Source of the DNA: Candidatus Peregrinibacteria bacterium
GTDB lineage: Bacteria > Patescibacteriota > Gracilibacteria > UBA1369 > LOWO2-01-FULL-3
Length of the DNA: 8,462 bases
Direction of reading: 5' to 3'
Assembly: GCA_014728975.1 (NCBI GenBank)
Contig: WJKQ01000116.1
Coordinates: 1-8,462 of the forward strand
Below, in pieces: positions 1 to 6,241 of the stretch. Below the pieces are notes generated by a model. That model ran no database searches, was not told the DNA's origin, and was given only the letters and a program-made list of their open reading frames with translations. Numbering within the stretch: position 1 is the stretch's first letter; the number at the start of each line of letters is the position of its first letter. The position numbers and the translations under genes are program-made.

Positions 1-294
1 AGCGTGTTCGGCGTCTACAAAGCCGACACTTCCTCCGTTTTTTTGGGCCTCTGCAAGAATATGAAGACTCAATGTTGTTTTACCGGAACTTTCGGGGCCA
101 AATATCTCTACTATTCTTCCTCTTGGAACGCCGCCTCCCAATGCAATATCAAGTGACAAAGCACCTGTAGAAATGGTTTCAAGTGGCGCGCGTTTTCCAT
201 TCCCCATTTTCATTATTGATCCTTTTCCAAAATTTTTCTCAATTTGAGAAATGGCTAATTCAATAGCCTTTTGTTTTTCATTTTTAGTAGTCAT
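1..294 (-). CDS. recA: RecA recombinase, N-terminal 98 residues (runs off the left edge)
   Basis: The product is the DNA-strand-exchange ATPase of homologous recombination, which also acts as SOS coprotease where LexA is present. The minus strand starts at ATG 294-292 and stays open to base 1, giving 98 codons. The N-terminal helix (about residues 5-22) is followed by the family-typical KNFGKGSIMKMG (20-31), then ISTGALSLDIALGGGVP (41-57), GRIVEIFGPESSGKT with Walker A at 66-73, and FVDAEHA at 92-98, where the window ends. Full-length RecA is about 340-360 residues, so roughly the first quarter is present and the truncation is only the window edge. No Shine-Dalgarno sequence precedes the ATG; the short leader is AT-rich. 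A good promoter with an embedded inverted repeat lies at 325-353, so recA can be transcribed separately from the two genes upstream of it. The identification is essentially certain. Confidence 0.97.
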   Translation of the reverse strand, partial: MTTKNEKQKAIELAISQIEKNFGKGSIMKMGNGKRAPLETISTGALSLDIALGGGVPRGRIVEIFGPESSGKTTLSLHILAEAQKNGGSVGFVDAEHA

Positions 295-324
295 ATATTT
301 AAGGTTAATTTATAAGGCGACTCA

Positions 325-353
325 AGTATAGGTGAGCATACGCTCACCGTCAA
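325..353 (-). promoter_or_regulatory. Predicted sigma70-type recA promoter
   Basis: Reading the minus strand, -35 TTGACG (353-348) and -10 TATACT (330-325) are separated by exactly 17 nt, each matching consensus at five of six positions. An A/T-rich run at about 357-368 sits just upstream of the -35 like an UP element. The expected start site is near 318, giving a leader of about 24 nt before the recA ATG. The whole spacer is occupied by the inverted repeat listed separately. This is the best promoter match I found in the window; the start site itself is inferred. Confidence 0.75.
331..348. promoter_or_regulatory. Inverted repeat in the recA promoter spacer, candidate SOS-type operator
   Basis: GGTGAGCATACGCTCACC has perfect 7-bp arms (GGTGAGC / GCTCACC) around ATAC. 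It fills the spacer between -10 and -35 of the recA promoter and touches the last base of the -35. A repressor bound here would block RNA polymerase. The inner part, GAGC-N4-GCTC, has the same geometry as the Gram-positive LexA/DinR box (GAAC-N4-GTTC) but a different half-site. LexA is the natural candidate by position, but no lexA gene is in the window, so the binding protein is unknown. It is unlikely to be a terminator: no uridine tract follows the repeat in the recA direction, and it lies inside the promoter. Confidence 0.6.
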
Positions 354-410
354 GACTTTTTTAATATACGAGATATCGCCCTTATATCACGCAAAAATAA
401 AATTTCTATT

Positions 411-434
411 AAAAAAGTTTAATAAAATATTAAA
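411..434 (-). terminator. Weak AT-only hairpin plus T-run after the zinc-ribbon gene
   Basis: Just after the zinc-ribbon stop codon the minus strand reads TTTAATA-TTT-TATTAAA (434-418), a perfect 7-bp inverted repeat, then C and six T (416-411). The layout resembles an intrinsic terminator, but the stem has no G:C pair and would be unstable. In DNA this AT-rich the match could be chance. If it fails, transcripts from the two upstream genes would read into recA. Confidence 0.25.
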
Positions 435-438
435 AAAA

Positions 439-669
439 TTAGGATTGTTTTGTTTTTTCCTTTTTTTCCTTCTTTTTCCCCTGCTTTTTCTCATCAAGTC
501 TAAAAAAAGACCTTATACTCCTTTCTGTTCCAAAAGCAACATTTTTGGTGCCGCATTTTTTACATTTATAAACATATTTTCTGCCCACACGCTCGGTATC
601 TACAATTTTTTCACAATCTTTACAGTAAAAAATAATTGAATCGCTGTCTTTTATTTTATTATCTATCAT
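439..669 (-). CDS. Small zinc-ribbon protein of unknown function, upstream of recA
   Basis: This is a 76-residue soluble protein. Two cysteine knuckles, CKDC (C16, C19) and CKKC (C36, C39), are 16 residues apart and form a plausible four-cysteine zinc ribbon. A segment NVAFGTERSIRSFF (43-56) follows, and the C-terminus (60-73) is almost pure lysine/glutamate with glutamine, suggesting a disordered, nucleic-acid-friendly tail. The ATG (669-667) overlaps the end of the upstream membrane-protein gene by 11 nt in another frame and lacks a Shine-Dalgarno sequence, so translation is probably coupled to that gene. The ribbon resembles those in nucleic-acid-binding or transcription/translation proteins, but I recognise no named family. 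The overlap says it works with, or is at least co-produced with, the membrane protein. A DNA-repair role from proximity to recA is only a guess, because recA has its own promoter. Confidence 0.85.
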   Translation of the reverse strand: MIDNKIKDSDSIIFYCKDCEKIVDTERVGRKYVYKCKKCGTKNVAFGTERSIRSFFRLDEKKQGKKKEKKEKTKQS

Positions 670-1309
670 TGGTATTTATGTCATTTGTATTCTGAATATC
701 ATCCGTAAACTCATCGATCGAGTCCTGAACGGATACTTTTACTTTATCCGCCTCTTTTTTTACATTTTGTTCTTTTGGCTTTATATTTTGAGCCAATCTT
801 TCTTCCTCAGAATTGAGATTGATCAATGGTTCCAGATTTCCTTCCTGTTCAAAACTTACATCACTTTTTTTAATAGACATTATTGCCCCAAGCATAATAA
901 AACCTGAACCGATAAAAGTCAGATACATGCCGATCCCGACATTTTTATCGATTAAATTTATTCCGAATTTATGATGGAAAAAAACCGAAACCGAGAGAAT
1001 CAGCATAAAAATAGATAAACCACTGTTAAGAATATGAAAATGGTTTTCTTTTAATGGAATTTTTGGAACAGGCTTATTAAGGAGTTTTAAAAAAATAATT
1101 CCAAAAGAGGAAATCGCAGCCAATAACACAATAACTCCCGCCAGATAAAGAGGGCCGGTTATACCGAGAAATATATCGCCAGTATTAAATTTATCAATGT
1201 CTTTGTACCATGGGAGAAAAACAGCAATCAATGTCAAGAACGAACCCCCGAGAATAAATTTCTTTGTAAAAGACAGATTTTTAAGTCTGATTTTGAATGA
1301 ATTAGGCAT
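659..1309 (-). CDS. Four-helix membrane protein with charged C-terminal tail, unknown function
   Basis: This is a 216-residue integral membrane protein. A basic N-terminus (K6, R8, K10, K16, K17) leads into four hydrophobic segments at about 15-33, 50-76, 95-113 and 124-145. The first helix ends in FLPWYKDID, a motif common at the end of TM1 in small multi-helix membrane proteins of unknown function. From about 147 to the end the chain is polar and charged, rich in E, K, D and N, and probably disordered. By the positive-inside rule both termini are likely cytoplasmic. The start ATG (1309-1307) has only an AGGA too far upstream to be a normal ribosome-binding site. The gene overlaps the zinc-ribbon gene by 11 nt and diverges from the glycosyltransferase gene. 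I recognise no function. Confidence 0.85.
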   Translation of the reverse strand: MPNSFKIRLKNLSFTKKFILGGSFLTLIAVFLPWYKDIDKFNTGDIFLGITGPLYLAGVIVLLAAISSFGIIFLKLLNKPVPKIPLKENHFHILNSGLSIFMLILSVSVFFHHKFGINLIDKNVGIGMYLTFIGSGFIMLGAIMSIKKSDVSFEQEGNLEPLINLNSEEERLAQNIKPKEQNVKKEADKVKVSVQDSIDEFTDDIQNTNDINTNDR

Positions 1310-1338
1310 GTTTATAAAGATTAATTCCTATCAACATA

Positions 1339-1366
1339 AGGATAACTCAAAAATAAATAATGTAAA
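1339..1366 (-). promoter_or_regulatory. Possible promoter for the membrane protein/zinc-ribbon pair
   Basis: On the minus strand -35 TTTACA (1366-1361) and -10 TATCCT (1344-1339) are 16 nt apart. They match consensus at five and four of six positions. The start site would be near 1332, giving a leader of about 22 nt, like the recA and ppdK predictions. In such AT-rich DNA matches of this quality arise by chance. Confidence 0.3.
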
Positions 1367-1402
1367 GAGAAGGCAAATTTAAAAAAATATTCCAAAGTTC
1401 TC

Positions 1403-1431
1403 TGGACTCCGATAAATCCAACATTTACACT
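1403..1431 (+). promoter_or_regulatory. Possible promoter for the glycosyltransferase/NAD kinase pair
   Basis: TGGACT (1403-1408) and TACACT (1426-1431) are 17 nt apart. They match the -35 and -10 consensus at four and about four to five positions. The start site would be near 1438, about 20 nt before the ATG. Together with the opposing candidate it would make 1310-1458 a divergent promoter region. No operator-like palindrome is evident there. Confidence 0.35.
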
Positions 1432-1458
1432 ATCAAAGCCGAAATTCAGCGGATAAAT

Positions 1459-2577
1459 ATGAAAATCGCAATAGACATAAGAACAGCGGGGGGCGAAAAA
1501 GCTGGTAAAGGCTGGTACACTTTTCATATTGTACAAAATCTTATAAAACTCGATCATCAAAACCAATATATTCTTTATGCAAAAAACGGAATTCCGGGAT
1601 TCGAACAATTCAAAAATTCAAAACAAAAAATAATTAAAGGAAGTGGATTTTTTTGGCATAAAAAAGTCGCAAGGGATGTTAAGAAAGAAAATATCGATAT
1701 TTTCTTTGCTCCCGGCAGTTATATTATTCCGGCGATTCTTCCCGGATCCGTTAAAAAAATTATCGCGGTTCATGATCTTGTAACATTTTATTTTCCGGAT
1801 ACACACAATAAAAAAGCGGTTCTGATCGAAAGATTATACCTGAAAAAAGCGCTTAAAAAAGCGGATCGTATTCTTGCCTCGTCAAAAAACACCAAAAAAG
1901 ATATCTTGGAAAAATTTAAGATTAATCCTGAAAAAATTAAAGTGATATACTGCGCCGCCGGCGAAAATTTCAAACCTCTAAAAAAAGATTCTTTAAAACC
2001 GGTTATTGAAAAAACAAACCTTCCCAAAAACTTTTTTCTTGCAGTGGGGACTCTTATACCGCGCAAAAATTATCCCAATCTTCTCAAAGCATTTGTTCAG
2101 ATTCATGAAAAATTCCCGGATTACCATTTAATAATTGTTGGAAATAAAGGCTGGGACTATGATGAAATTTATAAAATTATTCAAAAAAATTACTTAAATA
2201 AATATGTTCATCTTTTAGGCTATCTTTCAGAAAAAAGCCTGATAAATCTTTATAATCTTGCAAAAGCGCTCGTTTTTCCGTCTTTTTATGAAGGCTTTGG
2301 AATTCCGCCCCTGGAAGCCATGAAATGCGGATGCCTGGTAATCGCTTCTTTTACATCTTCCATTCCGGAAGTTGTCGACGAGGCAGGAATACTTATTAAT
2401 CCGGAAAATCCGACTGAAATTGCCGGAGCAATGGCTCAGTTGATCACGGACGAAGATCTTTGCGAAAAATTTAGAAATCTCGGTTTTATCCAATCAAAAA
2501 AATTCTCATGGGATTTATCTTCAGAAAGATTATTGGAAATTATCAACAGCATAAATTTGCCGGGCAGGACCGACTGA
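1459..2577 (+). CDS. GT4-type (GT-B fold) glycosyltransferase
   Basis: This 372-residue protein probably transfers a sugar from a nucleotide-sugar donor to an envelope glycan, lipid carrier or exopolysaccharide acceptor at the cytoplasmic membrane face. The N-terminal acceptor domain (about 1-180) starts MKIAIDIRTAGG, has a GKGWY glycine-rich loop (16-20) and HDLVTFYFP (105-113). The C-terminal donor domain opens with GTLIPRKNYPNLLKAF (197-212), has HLIIVGNKGW (223-232), and carries the signature EGFGIPPLE (278-286), the EX7E motif with E278 and E286 that contact the donor. No signal peptide or membrane helix is seen. Length is typical of GT4 enzymes. The ATG has only a weak GGA at 1451-1453. 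It ends in TGA, evidence for the standard bacterial code. NAD kinase follows after 29 nt. Donor and acceptor cannot be assigned; mannosyl- and rhamnosyltransferases look much like this. Confidence 0.93.
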   Translation: MKIAIDIRTAGGEKAGKGWYTFHIVQNLIKLDHQNQYILYAKNGIPGFEQFKNSKQKIIKGSGFFWHKKVARDVKKENIDIFFAPGSYIIPAILPGSVKKIIAVHDLVTFYFPDTHNKKAVLIERLYLKKALKKADRILASSKNTKKDILEKFKINPEKIKVIYCAAGENFKPLKKDSLKPVIEKTNLPKNFFLAVGTLIPRKNYPNLLKAFVQIHEKFPDYHLIIVGNKGWDYDEIYKIIQKNYLNKYVHLLGYLSEKSLINLYNLAKALVFPSFYEGFGIPPLEAMKCGCLVIASFTSSIPEVVDEAGILINPENPTEIAGAMAQLITDEDLCEKFRNLGFIQSKKFSWDLSSERLLEIINSINLPGRTD

Positions 2578-2606
2578 TGTCATAATAAAAATCAATTAAA
2601 TAAATC

Positions 2607-3506
2607 ATGCGTCTAAAAAAATACGAAGAAAAAAAGAAAATTGAAAAGGTTGGAATTATTACCAAAAGATATAATGAACATTATAAACAACATATCCTCA
2701 AACTTGATAAATATTTAAAGGGAAAAAACAAAGAGGTTTATTATGACAACAACTGTTATAAATACTTTAAGGGGGGAAAGGGCTATAAAAAGTATGATCT
2801 GCTGAATAAAGTAGATCTTGCGGTGGTCTTGGGGGGCGACGGTACACTTTTAAAAACCGCAAGAAGAACTGTTAGAAAAATCACGTATATTCTTGGTGTA
2901 AATCTTGGAAGAGTAGGATTTTTAACTGAGTGCACGCCTGAAAAAATGTATAAAATTCTGGATAAAATTTTTAATGATAATTATTTTGTAGATAAAAGAT
3001 CTCTACTTCGTATTACGATTTATAGAAATAATAAAAAACTCAATACCTACCTCGCGCTTAATGACGCGGTAATAAATCAGGGAGCTTTTGCAAGACTTAT
3101 CAGAATGAATCTTGAAATAAACAACCGGAAAGTCGTGAGCTTTAAAGCCGACGGCATGATTGCAGCAACTCCGACAGGCTCGACAGCGCATTCGCTGTCG
3201 GCGGGAGGACCGATAGTCCATCCGTCTGTTGAAAGTCTGACAATTACTCCCATATGTCCAAGTTCACTTTCGATGAGACCTATTGTTTTGCCTGATAACC
3301 GCCAGCTTACAGTTTCAATCGCAACACAAAGACGCGACGAGACTGCAATAATCGGTCTTACGCTCGACGGACAGGATATGCTCGAACTCAAATACGATGA
3401 TAAAATAAAAATACGAAGAAGCAAACGCTACCTCTATCTTGTCCGGACCTCAAATAAATATTATCGGATGCTGCGCGGCAAACTACACTGGGGGGAAATT
3501 AAATAA
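2607..3506 (+). CDS. nadK: NAD kinase
   Basis: This 299-residue enzyme phosphorylates the 2'-hydroxyl of the NAD adenosine ribose with ATP to make NADP, the cell's only de novo NADP source. The hallmark VVLGGDGTLLKTAR lies at 73-86, with catalytic D78 in GGDGT. Next come NLGRVGFLTE (99-108), the NAD-contacting NDAVI (152-156), the glycine-rich ADGMIAATPTGSTAHSLSAG (181-200), TPICPSSLSMRPIVLP (214-229), LDGQ (253-256) and the terminal family block YRMLRGKLHWG (286-296). The first 12 residues are a lysine/glutamate-rich extension before the first beta strand (VGIITK). There is no Shine-Dalgarno sequence before the ATG. A perfect hairpin at 3181-3200 lies in the conserved GSTAHS region. The gene probably shares a transcript with the upstream glycosyltransferase. 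Its TAA abuts the stop codon of convergent ppdK, leaving no intergenic terminator. Confidence 0.97.
   Translation: MRLKKYEEKKKIEKVGIITKRYNEHYKQHILKLDKYLKGKNKEVYYDNNCYKYFKGGKGYKKYDLLNKVDLAVVLGGDGTLLKTARRTVRKITYILGVNLGRVGFLTECTPEKMYKILDKIFNDNYFVDKRSLLRITIYRNNKKLNTYLALNDAVINQGAFARLIRMNLEINNRKVVSFKADGMIAATPTGSTAHSLSAGGPIVHPSVESLTITPICPSSLSMRPIVLPDNRQLTVSIATQRRDETAIIGLTLDGQDMLELKYDDKIKIRRSKRYLYLVRTSNKYYRMLRGKLHWGEIK
3181..3200 (+). repeat. Perfect 8-bp inverted repeat inside nadK
   Basis: CGACAGCG-CATT-CGCTGTCG folds into a GC-rich stem with a four-base loop, and a U-G pair (3180 with 3201) may extend it in RNA. It encodes most of the STAHSLS segment of the NAD-binding site. No T-run follows, so it is not an intrinsic terminator. 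The repeat may simply follow from the codons chosen around a conserved motif. Confidence 0.6.
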
Positions 3507-6167
3507 TTATCCTTTTATCACTGCCTGTGCAGCCGCTAATCTGGCTATAGGAACTCGATAAGGACTGCAGGAAACATAATCCAGTCCAATTTTATGGCAG
3601 AATTTCACAGAATCCGGATCGCCGCCTTGTTCACCGCAAATCCCAATTTCCATATCAGTTTTTTCTTTTCTGGCGAGTTCAATACAAACCTTCATCAAAT
3701 TACCAACGCCTTTTTCATCTATACCGGCCATCGGATCACGGTCCAAAATTCCCTTATCCAAATAATCCGGCAAAAACTTACCAATATCATCCCTCGAATA
3801 TCCGTATGTCATCTGAGTCAGATCATTCGTTCCAAAAGAAAAAAAGTCCGCTTCCTTTGCGATTTCACCCGCTGTAAGACATGCCCTGGGCACCTCAATC
3901 ATCGTTCCGATTTTATAATTAAAATTAACCTCTTCTCCATAATCATCGATGGTCTTTTGAATAATCTCTCTTAAATACGCAAGCTCTCTTTTTTCTCCAA
4001 CAAGCGGCACTTCGATTTCTACGTTTACTTTTTTCCCATTTTTTACAACTTCCATGGCCGCCTCCGAAATTGCCTGGACCTGCATAATATAAATATCCGG
4101 AAAAGTAATTCCCAACCTGCAGCCACGGTGTCCAAGCATCGGATTAAGCTCATGAAGGTTTATTATAACATCCTTTAAATCATTTGCAGTTGTATTTAGT
4201 TCCTTTGCCAAAGCCTGAATCTGATCGTCATTTTCCGGTAAAAATTCATGGAGGGGAGGATCGAGAAGTCTGACAGTAACAGGCCTGCCGTTCATTACCC
4301 GGAAAATTTCCATAAAATCTTTTTTTTGGAATTTTTTCAGCTCTTCGCAAGGCTTTTGTCTCGCTTTTTCATCTTTTGAAAGAATCATTTTTCGAACCAG
4401 GGGAATTCTGTCATCCTGAAAAAACATATGTTCGGTTCTGCAGAGTCCGATTCCCTCGGCGCCAAAACCGATCGCGGTTTTACTGTCTTCGGGAGTATCG
4501 GCGTTAGTTCGAACTTTTAATAATCTGACTTCATCGGCCCAATCCATTATTTTTTTAAAATATCCTGTTACTGCGGGTTCCTGCATATCCAATTCCCCTA
4601 AAATCACTTCACCCGTACTTCCGTCAAGTGTGATTATATCGCCTTCCTGAATAACTTTATCGTTTATAAGAATTTTTTTGGCACTTATATTTACAATTAA
4701 ATCTTTGCAACCGGCTACACAGCATTTACCCATACCTCTGCATACTACCGCCGCGTGACTGGTCATACCGCCGCGCGAAGTCAAAATACCCTGAGCGGCA
4801 TTCATCCCGTGAATATCCTCGGGACTGGTCTCTTTCCGTACAAGTATCACTTTTTCATTTTTTTCCGAAGCCCCTTCCATAGCATCGTCAGCGGTAAAAA
4901 CCACTTTTCCGACAGCCGCGCCCGGTGAAGCGGGAAGGCCTTTGGCCACAATATCCTTTTTGGCGGTTTTACTTATATACGGATGCAGTAATTGGTTTAA
5001 TTGATCCGGATCAACTTTTAATAAAGCTTCTTCTTTTGTAAGCAAATTCTCTTCAACCATGTCACATGCGATTTTAAGCGCGGCTTGTGCCGTTCTTTTC
5101 CCGTTTCTGGTTTGCAGTAAATATAGTTTTCCTTTCTCAATTGTAAATTCGATATCCTGCATATCTTTATAATGTTCTTCAAGTTTATCCTTCACTTCAA
5201 TAAGTTCGTCATAAACTTTTTTATTAATTGTCTCAAGTTCCTCGATAGGTAAGGGAGTGCGGATTCCTGCCACAACATCTTCACCTTGTGCGTTCATTAA
5301 AAATTCACCGTAAAATTTTTTCTCACCTGTGGAAGGATTTCTTGTGAACGCTACACCCGTACCGCTGTCTTTTCCCATATTCCCAAAAACCATGGCCTGG
5401 ACATTTACCGCTGTGCCTTTTAAACCTGTGATATTGTGAATACGACGATAAGCCTTTGCTCTTTTATTGTTCCAGGAATTAAAAACAGCTTCGATCGATA
5501 ATTTCAATTGCTCATAGGGACTTTCCGGAAATTTTTTTCCTGTTTCCTGTTTCACGATATTTTTAAAATCAATAACAAGTTCTTTTAGGTGATCGGCATT
5601 AAGCTCCGTATCTTCCATGAAATTATTTTCTTTTTTGATTTTCTCAATAGTACCTTCAAAAAGTTCGTGATCGACTCCCATGACAACATTTCCAAACATC
5701 TGAACAAAACGTCGATAAGCATCGTAAGTAAAACGTTCGTCTTTGGTTCGGGCAATTAATCCTTGTACAGTCTTATCATTTAAACCAAGGTTTAATACCG
5801 TGTCCATCATACCCGGCATTGACACTGCCGCTCCACTTCTGACAGAAACAAGCAGAGGATTATTTTCATCACCAAATTTTTTTATCATTTTGACTTCAAG
5901 CAGATTTAATTTTTCCTCTAATTGTTCCGCAAAACCTTCCGGATATTTATTATTTTCTGAAAAATAGTCACAAACGTCGGTGGTTATTGTAAAACCAAAA
6001 GGGACCGGAATACCTATTTTGGTCATTTCCGATAGATTTGCTCCTTTTCCTCCGAGAAGATCTTTCATATTTTTGTTTCCCTCGTCAAAAGAATAAATAT
6101 ACTTGCAGGAAGCGGTTTTATTTGAATTTTTTTCGGCTTTTACAATTGAAGAACTTGGAATCATCAT
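3507..6167 (-). CDS. ppdK: Pyruvate, phosphate dikinase
   Basis: This cytoplasmic enzyme reversibly converts pyruvate, ATP and Pi to PEP, AMP and PPi. It serves gluconeogenesis or PPi-dependent glycolytic ATP recovery. Numbered from ATG 6167 (886 aa), the N-terminal nucleotide-binding domain has GGKGANL (39-45), SVRSGAAVSMPGMMDT (108-123) and TRNPSTGEK (275-283). The swivelling phosphohistidine domain has GGMTSHAAVV (466-475) with phospho-acceptor H471. The C-terminal PEP/pyruvate barrel has GIGLCRTEHMF (572-582), GTMIEVPRA (754-762), FGTNDLTQMT (778-787), CGEQGGDP (844-851) and YVSCSPYRVP with catalytic C867. Length fits bacterial PPDK (about 875 aa). Two TTG codons (6176, 6173) precede ATG 6167 and ATG 6164; an ATG is preferred, but none has a Shine-Dalgarno sequence. 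About 20 extra residues precede the usual YIYSFDEG start. A separate promoter is predicted at 6200-6228. Confidence 0.97.
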   Translation of the reverse strand: MMIPSSSIVKAEKNSNKTASCKYIYSFDEGNKNMKDLLGGKGANLSEMTKIGIPVPFGFTITTDVCDYFSENNKYPEGFAEQLEEKLNLLEVKMIKKFGDENNPLLVSVRSGAAVSMPGMMDTVLNLGLNDKTVQGLIARTKDERFTYDAYRRFVQMFGNVVMGVDHELFEGTIEKIKKENNFMEDTELNADHLKELVIDFKNIVKQETGKKFPESPYEQLKLSIEAVFNSWNNKRAKAYRRIHNITGLKGTAVNVQAMVFGNMGKDSGTGVAFTRNPSTGEKKFYGEFLMNAQGEDVVAGIRTPLPIEELETINKKVYDELIEVKDKLEEHYKDMQDIEFTIEKGKLYLLQTRNGKRTAQAALKIACDMVEENLLTKEEALLKVDPDQLNQLLHPYISKTAKKDIVAKGLPASPGAAVGKVVFTADDAMEGASEKNEKVILVRKETSPEDIHGMNAAQGILTSRGGMTSHAAVVCRGMGKCCVAGCKDLIVNISAKKILINDKVIQEGDIITLDGSTGEVILGELDMQEPAVTGYFKKIMDWADEVRLLKVRTNADTPEDSKTAIGFGAEGIGLCRTEHMFFQDDRIPLVRKMILSKDEKARQKPCEELKKFQKKDFMEIFRVMNGRPVTVRLLDPPLHEFLPENDDQIQALAKELNTTANDLKDVIINLHELNPMLGHRGCRLGITFPDIYIMQVQAISEAAMEVVKNGKKVNVEIEVPLVGEKRELAYLREIIQKTIDDYGEEVNFNYKIGTMIEVPRACLTAGEIAKEADFFSFGTNDLTQMTYGYSRDDIGKFLPDYLDKGILDRDPMAGIDEKGVGNLMKVCIELARKEKTDMEIGICGEQGGDPDSVKFCHKIGLDYVSCSPYRVPIARLAAAQAVIKG

Positions 6168-6199
6168 ATTCAACAAAGATTAAATATAGTCTGGAGTGA

Positions 6200-6228
6200 A
6201 GTATATGTAAGAGTTGTAATAATTACAA
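6200..6228 (-). promoter_or_regulatory. Predicted ppdK promoter
   Basis: On the minus strand -35 TTGTAA (6228-6223) and -10 TATACT (6205-6200) are exactly 17 nt apart. The -10 is identical to that of the recA promoter. The start site would be near 6193, giving a leader of about 26 nt to ATG 6167. It lies in the 74-bp gap after the glutamate dehydrogenase stop codon, so ppdK can be transcribed independently of the operon behind it. The -35 is only a four-of-six match. Confidence 0.5.
6214..6228. promoter_or_regulatory. 15-bp palindrome overlapping the ppdK -35, candidate operator
   Basis: TTGTAATAATTACAA has perfect 7-bp arms around one central base. Its right arm, as written on the plus strand, contains the minus-strand -35 hexamer, and the rest covers the first part of the spacer. 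A dimeric repressor bound here would occlude the promoter. The AT-only centre could arise by chance in such DNA, and no regulator gene is nearby. It is not a good terminator for glutamate dehydrogenase because no T-run follows it. Confidence 0.4.
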
Positions 6229-6241
6229 GATGACGTCTAAC

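Noticed and set aside
331..360. The GGTGAGC/GCTCACC repeat as a plus-strand terminator, since a T-run follows a few bases later
   Set aside because: Eight bases separate the stem from the T-run, no plus-strand gene ends here, and the repeat fits exactly between the recA -35 and -10.
354..385. A GATATC-centred pseudo-palindrome upstream of the recA -35 as a second operator
   Set aside because: Symmetry breaks immediately outside the central six bases, which is no more than expected by chance in AT-rich DNA.
445..639. A hydrophobic, phenylalanine-rich plus-strand frame that looks like a small membrane protein
   Set aside because: It is the antisense of the lysine-rich zinc-ribbon gene (AAA/AAG read backwards gives Phe/Leu). 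The four-cysteine motif supports the minus strand.
3077..3424. A 115-codon minus-strand open frame antisense to nadK
   Set aside because: It is fully covered by conserved nadK motifs; the open frame is a by-product of nadK codon use and its product shows no family features.
3594..3974. A 126-codon plus-strand open frame antisense to ppdK
   Set aside because: It lies wholly inside the strongly identified ppdK C-terminal barrel, lacks any recognisable motif and has no promoter or ribosome-binding site.
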